Source: Syncephalis plumigaleata (taxonomy: Eukaryota > Zoopagomycota > Zoopagomycetes > Zoopagales > Piptocephalidaceae). Taken from it: 64,000 bases of DNA. The DNA lies in assembly GCA_025201365.1 (NCBI GenBank), contig JAIXMF010000002.1, positions 434,001-498,000 on the forward strand, given 5' to 3'. Shown in pieces: positions 36,901-48,010 of the stretch (its first letter is position 1; each line of letters begins with the position of its first letter). The position numbers were made by a program, and so were the translations under genes. The notes below the pieces were generated by a model, which saw only the letters and a list, made by a program, of their open reading frames with translations, had not been told where the DNA came from and did no database searches.

Positions 36901-39851
36901 AGGTGGAAATGAGCAATCATTTACTAGCATTCGATACATGTGCCGATTCTACACAAACACTTGAACACTTGATGCAAGATCTTGGTTCTCATTTCAAATC
37001 TGAGTCAAGGTAATTAATAGAACTATAATTGCTTAATCAAATATCAAACTTATCATCATTGATTATGACGATCATTAGTCAAGAGGATACTACGCTAGAG
37101 GATGAACTCGATGGTATTCAAATGGATGAGCCATCTACATCAAATACTATAGAGGAATTATTAGGTAATCAATACTTGTACTAAACAATGATGAATCATC
37201 AGTATTAATTAGTTGAATTAGCTGATTTGGAACAGGATACATTTACTGCAAAGAAATCAACTACATCATCTTCATCAATTCATGTAACCCGACCATCACA
37301 AGGTGAATATGAGTAGAGATGCTAGATTTTATTATTGTATTAATAACATTGAATTACATGATTAGAATGGCAATTTACATCAGACAAAGGAAATGAATCT
37401 GAAGATGAGCAAATATACTCATTAGAAGATGAAGAACTACTAATGGTGGAGGATCATTTCTCAGCCTTATCCGCCACAGTCATAGCATCAACTATGCCTA
37501 CATCATCTGAGACTCCTAAATCACATCGACAATCGTACGTATTCTATACATTAATAATATTCATAAGATATCGTTTATTAATGTTTAGCATAACTAGATT
37601 GCCTGGTACACGATTCAGATTGCACTTGTCTGATTTCCATGTCACCTGGCGTTTACATGGTGGATTCGATTGGGAGGTTCATCGACGAGAAGCTGCTGTA
37701 GCTGCTGCATTGGGCAAAGAACGACAACGTCAACGAAACGAGGAGCAGAAACAACAGCAACAGCAACAGCAAGCATCAACGTCATCAACATCCATCAATG
37801 ATGCAACTGCCACTTATACCGGTGATATAGTTCAGGAATCAATGTCAGATACGAGTGACACCATTAGCGAGACATTTACTGAAGTGACGCAAGTGCCCCT
37901 ATTTGACTCGGATGCCGAGAATGACGGTAGTGATGCACGCTATCTGTTGCGCACTTATGGTCGATCAAAATCTGCCAAATTAGAGGTCAAGTTTATGTAC
38001 ATCACAATGGAGGCGGAGGTCTACGAGCCAGATCAACGAGATGCCTTCCGAGTACGTCTTGGTGTAAGGGATGTTGAGATCATCGATCATATCCGTACTT
38101 CAGTATGGAATAAATTCCTAACAGCAATGCGATCTGATGGTCAATCCGCTCCTCGTGAAAGTTCATCCAGTATGATCCGTGTTGATCTTACTAGTGTTAG
38201 ACCTGATCCAGTCAAATACAAACATCGAGAAGAGTTACGTGTCAAGGTGAGTGATCGTGTAATGTAACATTTATCTCTATACTAGTGCTTATTATTCATG
38301 TTATTGATTTGCTAGATTCGTATTCTTCCATTGAGATTCCATATTGATCAGGATGCATTAAACTTTGCCATTCAATTCTTCAAGATTGACGAGTTGTTAG
38401 CGCCGTCTCGTGCAACACTCGATGTCAATGAACAGACTAAACCGACGACACCAGTTCATCGATCAGATAGACCTTATTTGGTGAGTAATAATGATAGCTA
38501 TGTCAAAGTAGCATTATTAATATGTCATTGTAAAATAGAACGATTTGAACTGAAACCAATGATGATGAAGATTGATTATAAACCAAAGAAATTCGGTTTA
38601 TCAAGCTTACGGGAAGGACAATTCCTAGAGTTAATGAACGTGTTTCAACTTGATGGTTCCGAGATTACTCTACGTCAAGTGAAGCTTACAGGAGTAAGTT
38701 GTCAACATAGCTATTTATTTATTGGTATCTAATACAAATGATCGAATTAGATAAGTGGTATACATCGATTAGTGGATGCCATACAGGCCACTTGGTTACC
38801 GCACATTGGATATACGCAAGTGTCTAATTTCGTGTCGGGTGTAGCACCCATTCGATCCATGGTTAATATAGGATCTGGCATGGCCGATCTAGTATTATTG
38901 CCCATTGAACAGTATAGAAAGGATGGTCGTATTATTCGAGGCAAGTATACGAGCAGACATCAACACTACCATTTTATAGTAGAATAAGTATACTAATATC
39001 ATCATCGTACTATTTATAGGATTACAACGTGGTCTACAATCATTCACTAAGAGTACAGCAATGGAGGCCATTAAATTGGGCACTAAACTGGCTGTAGGCA
39101 CACAAGTACTGCTTGAACATGCTGATGATATTCTATCATTTGATGGACCCAATACATTATTATCAGCATCACCGCCTAATTCGAATTCATCTACCTCTTC
39201 TTCCATTACAGCTATGCCTGGTGCTGCGGCAATGGCTCGTCAATCATCACTTGGTCATAGTCAATGGCGGGAAGATCCATTAGAGGGACCATCTAGTATT
39301 GGTGGTGGTGGTAGCAGTAATACGAATACAAATACACGATCAGGTCATTATTCATCATCTTCTACTACTACTACTAGACATGGGAATACCACGTCTTTAC
39401 GCGACAATCCAACACTAACATCAACTAGTAAATACGGAGAACAGCCCACTAGTTTCAATGAAGGCATCGAACTTGCCTATGATAGTATGCGACGCAATGT
39501 AGGTACAGCAGCACATACGATATTCGCCGTGCCTATGGAAGTATACGAGAGAACTGGTACACAGGTAGGTGTTATAGGATATCAAATTAGATGACAACTT
39601 GTAATAACACTATTATTATTAGGGATCGGTAAAAGCAGTGATTAGAGCTGTACCAGTAGCTGTACTTCGTCCAATGATCGGTGCCTCTGAAGCATTCTCT
39701 AAAGCACTCATGGGATTACGTAACACCATTGATCCTACACAGAAATTACAAATGGAAGATGTAAGTGACTATTAATGAGATGGATGTTACCATATTACTA
39801 ATCTAATATGTATTCATTCATTATTAGAAATATAAGAGTGGTCGACAATAA
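30978..39851 (+). CDS. ATG2: Autophagy lipid-transfer protein Atg2
   Basis: Rod-shaped bridge-like lipid transfer protein that feeds lipids from the ER to the growing phagophore together with Atg9 and Atg18. The first exon has the chorein start AALQKRLVKFLLKRAVGQFL and LDLDHLDVQLGQGVVQLREL; the next has PFNVVDGRIGGITVTIPW. The C-terminal region is diagnostic: IDYKPKKFGLSSLREGQFLE, HIGYTQVSNFVSGVAPIRSM, DLVLLPIEQYRKDGRIIRG, then TKLAVGTQVLLEHADDI and AVPVAVLRPMIGASEAFSK near the stop at 39849-39851. Low-complexity Ser and Gln tracts occur (31885, 37742). More than a dozen introns. The frame shifts by one base near 32400, 32450 and 33305 while conserved sequence continues, so the gene is probably intact in the organism. 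Confidence 0.94.
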
Positions 39852-40010
39852 TGCTGTCTATACATTTACATTTTATACAAATGATGTTTTGTTATATTTA
39901 CTATTGCTATTGCTATTTATTACTACTAATACTATATAGGTTTGTAATCGATTAACATTGTTAGTCTTTAACTTTTGTTCTTATTAATAAATAATGATTT
40001 ATTGATATTG

Positions 40011-41624
40011 TTATAGTTCACCGTATTCTTGTATTATTGTACATCGCCGTCATCGAGACTATATATCGTACCAAGCATTATATCAATTCCTAAATATTAC
40101 CCATGTTTGATGCTTCCAATTCACGTATTATTTCTTTTGTATTGATGTCTACAAGTAATCGATTCCTTATACGATTATGATCCGTAATAAAAATATATAG
40201 ATCTCCAATAAGATTTCTGATGAATTGTACCCGGTATTTGTAATACTTGATCGTCATTGTAGGATAAGTCTGTCCATACTTTTGTTGGTTTGGAATCTAA
40301 TACTGAATACATGTATCCAGCCCTTAATAATGGGGTAGGTATATGTTGATCAGATATAGTGTAGCAATTACGTGGAGTATGGCTTTGACCACTGGATTCT
40401 ACGCTATGCATTATATATGGATCATAATAACGATTCCTATATAAATAAATATCATATGGAATGTATGATTATATGGAATTACAACCTCGCATCCCTTCAG
40501 GTAGATAAACCAACCATTTGCATTGTACAACAGGATTATTACTGAGAATTGTATAATCCCATTCAATACGATCCACATCATCTTCGACTATTCTTACTGT
40601 GTATACTATTGCTGTATCATTGGTTGTTTTGTAGAAACGAGTTGCATGCCATGTACCATTAATGTTTCCTGGACACATGATACTATTATCTATATCGAAT
40701 ACCATTACATTGGCTGTGTATTGATTATTAGTACTAGTTATATTGCATCATTGTATAGTTACTACACTTACTTTTCCAAATTCGCAAATCATTGACTAAT
40801 TCTTGTGATGTGTTCACTAGCAATGCCCATTTCCCTTCGATTGCCGCCACTCGATATGATGCTGGAACATCGAATGTAGTGAAAACACCACCATGTTTGC
40901 GAGTAAGTATTCTTACATTATAGTTGGTATCACTTTTGATTATCCTAGGAGATATAGCTATATAATGGTCACCCGTGACATAATTATACTCAGCTTCATT
41001 ACCAGTATCTAACAGAAGAATGTTTGGCGATGTGGAGAATGTACTGTTATATACAATACTGTTGCTTGATATAAGATTTGGATGGGGCAAATACTCTACA
41101 GTGTAATTATGATATGACGCTCTGTCTGAGCAATCTCGCTGCGTAATAAGGATGCGATCATTTTCAGCTCGTACGTAATACATTGGTCCACTCTCGTCCT
41201 GCCCCATATCGATATGCATGACATTATATCGTCCATATCGCCAATTATTCTCGGTGCTCACTCGTCGACGATATGTGTTGTACCAGTCCACATTCTCTAG
41301 TAGATCGGCTCGTTTATCCGATGTACATGGATTGTTGCCATCCGTGCGTATACACCACAATACGAACCCCATTTCTTTAGCGTAATAGGCTCCCGATAGG
41401 AAATCCCTATGGTATAGTTCTTGCCATAATATTTGGTCATTTCGAATACTGCTTCTTAACGAGTGACAACATGCTGATAAACGCAATAATTCGATATGAC
41501 CAAGTAGACTACGGAAGACACACTGGTCATGAAATGGAAGTGTATTCAAACAGTCTAGTAATCTACAAGACAAGTTGGAATTACTCGATATTTCAGTAGT
41601 AGTAGTCGTAGTAGTAGTAGACAT
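40011..41624 (-). pseudogene. F-box gene copy 2, C-terminal half decayed
   Basis: Exon 1 (41624-40772) is open and aligns with copy 1 along its length: Ser/Thr start, LLDCLNTLPFHDQ, LRLSACCHSLRSS, LWQELYHRDFLSGAYYAKEM. The phase-1 intron sits at the same place (40771-40714). Exon 2 starts MVFDIDNSIMCPG but loses the frame near EWDYTIL, recovers in another frame (HTPRNCYTISDQH, KVWTDLSYNDDQVLQIPG) and breaks again before the end. An F-box fragment could still be made. Homology to the other copies stops about 50 bp upstream of the ATG, where copies 1 and 3 keep the Fanzor tail and this locus has a larger Fanzor-like piece. Confidence 0.72.
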
Positions 41625-41710
41625 AATGGAATGGAATAAGAAAGGCGATATGGGGTAGAGAAATACGATGACGTTATTTAATCAAGATTACGTAAATAAA
41701 TCATACACAA

Positions 41711-42060
41711 GTGTGGATAATAATGAAGCATGATGTTCAAGTCTTTCTCATTGACGAGATATCCTACTGTCACTTGTCATGCCTTCTTAAGATGAGTACA
41801 ATCTATTACAATATACTAATTGATTATTTTATTAGATGCACACATCAGAATTGTAAAGATGACATGAAAGGTAAAGGATTCGAGTATTGTTTATGAAACC
41901 AGGATATGGCAGCATGTGTGAGCTTTATTCAGATTATTCTCAGTATTCGCAATGGAACCGACATTCAAATGGGCTTTCACCATGTTATCGTTACTCTTAA
42001 ACGTTCAAGGAGTGAAGAAACACTGCAACAAGTAATGATTGATCCGTGAAGCTATTGTTA
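41711..42060 (+). pseudogene. Fanzor/TnpB-like nuclease remnant (RuvC-II, zinc finger region, RuvC-III)
   Basis: The longest of the three fragments. It reads HDVQVFLIDEISYCHLSC, matching the pattern of a second RuvC motif (acidic residue in V-x-DE) followed by the first Cys pair. After a spacer come GFEYC, a stop, and NQDMAACVSFIQII, the worn third RuvC motif, then a basic stretch (TLKRSRSEE). The order DE - CxxC - C - NxD-xAA-x-N is that of TnpB/Fanzor C-termini. The upstream half with RuvC-I and the recognition lobe is absent. It lies head-to-head with F-box copy 2. Assignment rests on motif order; a structure or profile search would settle it. Confidence 0.52.
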
Positions 42061-42679
42061 TACGTTTGCATGCTCACATTCCTAAATGGGTACACCATTC
42101 CATTAAGGTATTTATTTTACTATTCCTAATTAAGTTCTAGAACTCCAATAGATGGATGATGGTGTGATAAGGTTTGATTTTATGGCTTTTCCAGTTCACT
42201 TTATATTGGACATGAATAAAATACTTTTATTGATAAAAGATGAGGATTCGAATATAATGAATGAATAATCAACTGTATTTAACAATGGACAATGGAGTTA
42301 TCTATACTGAATCGCAAGTAAAATATATCTACGAAGTTGCTGAAGGAGAACCCTAGTAGTCGTTCGAGCCATTGAAACTCGCTAAAACGACGAAAGGCGA
42401 ATACGTGAAGGTACTTTACATAATTCGCTGTATACTGGTAATAACTACATGGCACGGTGTAACAGAGGAATGATAGCATCATGCTGCTACAAACCAAATT
42501 CAACTTGGAAATACGTGGGTATTGAGTAGACAGCCATTATAAATACATAGGATATTTCCAGGCAATATGTCCACATAATCTATATCCTCGTATCCATTGT
42601 TTCCTACTACGCTCGTCTAACGATACTTGCTTGTTGCTTACGATTACAAGGCAATACCACTAGATATCAATCATTTATC
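42061..42679. other. 620 bp between the Fanzor-like remnant and the pseudokinase-like gene
   Basis: No clear gene. A short stretch near 42285-42345 can be read as MDNGVIYTESQVKYIYEVAE before stops, perhaps an old coding fragment. An inverted repeat end was looked for near 42175 (GGCTTTTCC) but the match is weak. Confidence 0.35.
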
Positions 42680-43855
42680 ATGCATTTCAATATGAATATT
42701 ATCAGTATTACCGCAGTTGCTGCACTGCTTCTAGCCTCGATTGAATCAGCTGTGGTATGATGGGTCACCCAAGAGTAAGTACAACGTATTACCATCATTT
42801 ATTATCGGTATGCTAATTGAGTGTAGATCCACAAGTGCCGAAAATGTATCTTAGTCAACCAACGGGTTTAAAGGGTGCATTTGGTCTGTCAAGCCTAGAG
42901 CTCGTCAAGATTCCTGATAAGCTAGGTCCTGTTGACTATATAGAAGCAACGTGGGATGATAAACCTGCCACTCTTATATGTGTGGATCCAAGTGAACCTG
43001 AGGGTGATACCGTCCGCTCATTCTATGCAGTAAGTGAATAATTCAATAATTATAGTCATTCTACTTGATGTTAACAAGAAGTATTGTAGCGACATCGTTT
43101 ACCACTTTCTCAAGATATGGATATCAGTATTAAGCAAGGGTTCCTACACTTTGGCCGTCCCATGGCCACACTATCGCCATTTGGAAAGCAATGCTATGTC
43201 ATCTATAATGCATGCAAATACACCTACGAGCAGCATATAAAGAACCTTAGCAAGAAGTTTTTCAAGAAAGAGGAGCCTTTTAGCATGATTATTAAGCAAA
43301 TCGTTGAAGGTAAATTGGCAATGTATCTGTGCGTATTCTACACTATACTAACATTTGTAAATAGCCTTAATGTATGCAAATGCCAGAGGTTTTCTATATA
43401 TCATTCATCCACGTAGTAAGCTATTCTCAATTGATTGTGTTCGCATTAATCTAACGTGAACACTTGCTATAGACCTATGCTTCGAGGCCGATGGGGATTT
43501 GCTGATGCGACGACATTATGGCCTGCTTCAAACTGGGCGGATGGCATCACTCTATCAAACGGAAATCTATACCTCCCTTCGCGAGTTACTTTTTGCTCTC
43601 ATCAAATTGAAATTAAATAATCAGATTGATCTTAATACGCTTAATACCCAAGTAAATAATATCATTCAGAATATGGGATATCCTATGGCCCCTTCTTCCA
43701 CTCCTCCTGGCAGTCGACGCAACTCTATTTCTGCTACTGATCCAGCTCCGTCATATGAGGATCGACGCAACTCTCCTCCTGGCAGTCGAAGAAATTCTTT
43801 CTCAAATACTGGTCCAGCTCCACCATATGTACCTCCAAGCCCAACCACTCATTAG
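42680..43855 (+). CDS. Secreted pseudokinase-like protein with RRNS repeats
   Basis: The signal peptide is MHFNMNIISITAVAALLLAS. After a junction of unclear splicing (about 42759-42830) comes a segment like the N-lobe of the kinase-like protein at 8188-9439: TWDDKPATLICVDPSEPEGD against YYDGQPAYIKCIRDLNLYGA. The ATP-binding Lys is replaced. A hinge-like CYVIYNACKYTYEQ and the helix SMIIKQIVEALMYANARGF follow, but the HRD motif and most of the C-lobe are gone. The tail has two SRRNS repeats within Pro/Ser-rich sequence (PPGSRRNSIS and PPGSRRNSFS). Stop at 43853-43855. Likely secreted and catalytically dead; the kinase link is inference from this pairwise likeness. Confidence 0.55.
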
Positions 43856-43987
43856 AACATATTCTCATTTATTGATAATAAATGAATATTGGTACTAGAA
43901 TTGCTTCAGTTATCATTCATAAAAAATAAGACTAGTTGCATTAATTGGTTGGAAAAGTCCCGTAGTATTATATAATAAATTACGTAT

Positions 43988-44175
43988 TTATAAAATCATT
44001 ACCATCTCTACTCCTATACCATTCTCACTGTCATCGTCTTCATTATCATCGTCGTCGTCGTCATCTTCATCTTCATCGTCTTCATCTTCATCATCTTCAA
44101 CATCAAGTTGATGCTCTTCATCTTCACCTTCATCACTATCATCACTATCATCATCATCATGTAAATGTGCTCCTT
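43988..44175. repeat. TCATCN/TCGTC low-complexity tract coding an acidic tail
   Basis: Imperfect trinucleotide-like tract (GAT/GAC/GAA on the minus strand) that codes the poly-Asp/Glu end of the F-box/ZnF-UBP/DUSP protein. Probably grown by slippage. Confidence 0.7.
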
Positions 44176-45469
44176 GTTCTAATTGTCTATTAATAATACA
44201 TTGAATTAGCAATACTATTAGTTATTATGAATATAGTTATACTAACTCGCGTAGACTTGTTACATGAGCTATAAGTTGTGCATGTTTTGTTGCATTCAAA
44301 TCGCCTAGATAATTCATATATGTTGTTAGTAAGAATAGGTAATCGATATATATATATAATCATGAATCATCATTGCTTACTTTCACTTAAATGAGGACCA
44401 CCACCATAGGATTGCTCGATCAACTTCCATTCTCCCGTTGATATAATCAAAAAGTGAATATTCGGTCTAACCGATGATAATAGCTCATATGTAATAGAAA
44501 GTGTGCCATCCTCATCATACGATTGTACAGATGTAATTAGCGCATTATTATTAACAGGACCTGGTGGCGGTGTATTGCCCAGTAGGAATTCATTCCATGA
44601 CTGCATCCATTCAATTGATACAAAACAAAATGGCGTCTCATCGAGTTGATACGGAATGTCACGCTCCCATTGACGACGTTCATTCCATAGAACAGCATGC
44701 CACAAACTATACGGTGGCGGTAATGGATAGCCAGTAGGACTAGCAAGTAATGTTGGTTCAGGTTGATTAGATACAGGATTGGAACAACATGGCAAGTCAG
44801 CCGATGCCAACAATAATCGATACTGCCAATCGACGAGGAATTCCCGTTCATCGCGTGGACCCTTACTGCTACCTAGCCACTTCTTACAGGAATGACACCA
44901 CATTTCAAGGGTGTTCAACTTTATACTGATACCACCTGGTTTATGATTTTGTATAACATGTTGTAATGCATGCCTATTACGAGTACGACTACAACCTAAA
45001 ATAAGCAAGCACGTACAATTAATAAAGAATAGATAGAGAATAAAAACTTATCTAATGCTTACCTAGTACATAGCATTTACCAGACATGCACATCCATAAA
45101 TCGACGAATGACAGTGAACACTGAGTACAAGTGAGTTTAGGTGCTTGTCTAGCGGGTACCGAGGCAAATAATGCACGCCAATGAGCATGAAAGTGTGACG
45201 TATAGGCAGGGTCAGCGAGTAGATTAAGATGCGGACACGTCTCACTATGATTGAGATAGTAGTTACGACGCCAAGTTAGGTTTGGTGGTTTGAACGTGAG
45301 TTTGTAGTCCAAGTAGGTACGTCGACGCCAATGCGCCTCGTCACTTGCTATACGATACAAACGACGACTAACACTTAGTACAATTTGTAAAGAAGATGCT
45401 GGTAATAAACCAATGATGGCATTAAGTATTTCATCTGGTAATGCGGCAAATGCATCTTTTCGCGCCATA
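43988..45469 (-). CDS. F-box / ZnF-UBP / DUSP domain protein with acidic tail
   Basis: Three ubiquitin-related domains in one chain. An F-box follows the start MARKDAFAALPDEILNAIIG, with LQIVLSVSRRLYRIASDEAH. A UBP zinc finger comes next: CPHLNLL, CTQCSLSFVDLWMCMSGKCY, then HALQHVIQNHKPGG and MWCHSCKKWLG. Then a DUSP-like domain: FVSIEWMQSWNEFLLG, TPPPGPVNNNALI and, after an insert, WKLIEQSYGGGPHL. The last 60 residues are almost all Asp and Glu. ZnF-UBP domains bind the free ubiquitin C-terminus; DUSP occurs in deubiquitinases, but no peptidase domain is present. A start at 45633 would add a hydrophobic leader; I prefer 45469 because the F-box follows at once. Confidence 0.82.
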
Positions 45470-45843
45470 TTGATCCTATAGATTAGTAGAAAGAGAGAGA
45501 GAAGAAGAGAGAGAGATAGAAGTACGCGAACAATAGTAATAGCAATAGTAACAGCCGTTATAATGGCGAATATGATAAGAAAGATGCTACGGCATATCAA
45601 TGACGGGTTACCATTCAGATATAGATTATCCAATTTTCTGTCATTCCCATTAAGTGGCGATTTTTCTTTTTTTTATTACAATTATTATTAGCGTGTGTGT
45701 GTGTTTGCGCGTATCGTTTCCTACTTGTTCTGCTGATCTTACCACTTGATTCTTTACTAGTTAGTTAGTTAGTTAGCACGATTAGTGAGACGATATTTTC
45801 ATTTAACTTACTTGATCGTGTCTACTAATTGAATTCGCTTATC

Positions 45844-47292
45844 ATGCAACGACATACGATATCTCTACTTGGACGACTTGCTATGCGCACACGTCCTACA
45901 AGTAAGTTATATCGAATATCACTATGTCTATTGATTCATAATACTGATTATACGGTTGATTACGGGAAACTAACTAGGTGCCATACGCTTACCATTGGTG
46001 TCGTCCTCTTTGTCCTCATGTTTCTCTCGTGGTGAATCAACGCGACTATTGGCAACTGCAAGTGAACTGCCACCTACCGACACTATTAATAATAATGATA
46101 ATGTATCAAAGGAAATTAAAGCACTTCACGATAGTAAACTAGAGAATCCGCAAAATGTCATCCCACCAGCCATATTCGCATTTGCCACTCGGTTAGGACT
46201 GGGTGATATGGATCCACAAGTGATTCTACAATCAGTCACGCATAAATCCTATGCTCATGGCAGTGTAGCCACCTCGGAACGTCTTGAATTCATAGGTAAA
46301 TGAGTATATGAATAGATTCATGATTGACATTGACATTGTTTATGACAATAATATAGGTTCAAAAGCGATTACACTTTTCGTAGCAGAACATTTACACTTA
46401 AATATCCAGTATTACCTACTGAAACATTGAGTGATGCCTTACAAGCATATGCCGGTCATGCTACACTTGCCACTATTGCCAAGGAAGTCGGATTAAATAA
46501 GTGATGCGCTGGAAAGTAGCTTCGGTAATTATTACGAATGATTAATAGTAGTAATACTTTACTAATACATCATATCAATATGATAATAGAGCGAGTCAGA
46601 TAGTCGTAAGGGTGAAGAGAAAGTAATGGCTCGTTTATTCCGTTCACTTATTGGTGGTATTTATCATCAAAAAGTAAGTAGTATACTACAAGTTAGTGAT
46701 TTCTATGAACTTACTCATTAATCTATGTGTATATGTGTATATGACATGTAATCTTCAATGATATAGGGATCAAAGGCTGCTCGTGATTTATTCATCAACA
46801 CATTCTATCACGTAAGGTGGATGTTGAAGCACTACTACCACTAAGTGAACCCAAACGATTCTTGTCCGCTCTTATGAAACGTAAGAATATGCCGCTCCTG
46901 TATCGCGGTAAGTCATGTCATTTCTACCTTAGCAAGTACAAATATTGACAATGCAATACTCTTGTAGATTATTAAAGGAAACAGGTCGTGCAGTAATGCA
47001 CCAGTCTTTTCCGTTGGTGTCTATTCAGGCACAAAACGTCTAGGCTTTGGTAAGCAATACTCTCTTATTAATAATACATGATGACACATACACTAACAAT
47101 ATGTAATAATATCTAGGCTATGGTAGCTCACTTCGAATGGCTGAACATTGTGCGGCCAAGGATGCACTGAGCAAATACTACATGACAGAGATCAAGAACT
47201 TTAACTATCCTTCAGATTTTGAAAGTATGGACGCTGAAGATACTATAAGCTTCTTTCCACAACCATTAGGTGATACTCAAGTTATTCTCTAA
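45844..47292 (+). CDS. MRPL44: Mitochondrial large-subunit ribosomal protein mL44 (RNase III-like)
   Basis: Component of the mitoribosome with a degenerate RNase III fold and a dsRNA-binding domain. The start at 45844 gives a basic mitochondrial presequence (MQRHTISLLGRLAMRTRPT). Then come IPPAIFAFATRLGL, VILQSVTHKSYAHG and SERLEFIG (RNase III-like signature), YPVLPTETLSDALQAYAGHA, ARLFRSLIGGIYHQKG, VFSVGVYSGTKRLGFG and SLRMAEHCAAKDALSKYY (dsRBD end). Short introns throughout. Frame breaks of one or two bases occur near 46503, 46803 and 46985 while homologous sequence continues on each side, so sequence errors are likely. Yeast Mrpl3 is the ortholog type. Confidence 0.85.
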
Positions 47293-48010
47293 ACTAGTAA
47301 AATTCAATAAAGATACTCTCCTCTAATCCATTAGATATCATGCATATAATTGAATGCTTTCTATGATAATGAAGAAGTAGCAAATAATCAAAAATCCAAA
47401 TGATCTAATATCACGTGATCAGTATTTGTTTTGATTTCTAATTATGCGTGTATTATACATTCGATGTTGATTCATTCACTCCGCCTAAACGAACAGACGA
47501 ACGACCAGCACGAACGAACAAGAGGAAGAGACGCGCGTAAAACAACACACTCACCCAACTACAATAGCATATGCGTGTACTCGCATACTTTCCTCTTCTT
47601 CCTTTCCTTTCTACTCATTTCTATTACTATTATCACTGCCTTGTCTCTTAGTTGCAGACTTGTTTGTTTCCAGTGGTAGATATTAGCGAATAACGTTGTT
47701 TGTCCTATATTCGCAATTTGACTTTTTGTTTCTAGGTTGCCACACTCTCTCTTTCTCTATTGACGCGTCTTCCCTTTTTTATGCTGTTTAGTGCTTTTTC
47801 TTTGTTTATTTACATGGTTATATCCCTAACAGTGTCACAACTTGTCACTCTACCGTTCTCTCGATCTATTTACTCTATCCACTCGTCTGCTAGTTACGCT
47901 TAGTGACCACTATTAAAGCAATAGCATATTGTCACAACTACAATCATGTCTTCTGCTATGGCTGCTGCACCCTTGGCCATAAAAATGCGAATAACAGCAC
48001 TAATCATTCT
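47293..48010. other. Intergenic region of about 720 bp
   Basis: Pyrimidine-rich, with TCTC runs and likely the promoter of the coiled-coil gene that follows. A run reading HVFCYGCC in frame just upstream of 48011 was considered as a RING remnant and set aside. No other feature. Confidence 0.4.

Larger units (their letters stand above)
39937..43962 (+). mobile_element. Composite TIR element: F-box gene, Fanzor-like remnant and pseudokinase-like gene between ends A and B
   Basis: Proposed unit of about 4.0 kb. The left edge is a worn end A (on the minus strand the sequence AATGTTAATCGATTACAAAC parallels AGTGTTAATCGGTTGGAAAA of copy 1, near 39937-39965). The right edge at 43937-43962 is an end B repeat (read inward CGGGACTTTTCCAACC) followed by TA, and the 50 bp before it resemble the DNA inside end B at 3110-3161. 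Between them lie the F-box gene (-), the Fanzor-like remnant (+, 41711-42060) and a secreted kinase-like gene (+). The F-box/Fanzor order and orientation is the one predicted from the smaller copies. Whether the kinase-like gene is true cargo or the two ends come from different insertions is open. Confidence 0.5.

Noticed and set aside
42161-42200. Possible end repeat (GGCTTTTCC) left of the pseudokinase-like gene
   Set aside because: Only nine bases match and no TA is in the right place; too weak to call.
47903-48010. RING-finger remnant (HVFCYGCC) at the start of the coiled-coil gene, suggesting a HEI10/Zip3-type ligase
   Set aside because: Only one Cys cluster is present, there is no Met before it in frame, and the coiled coil plus C-terminal block fit the At4g15545 family better.
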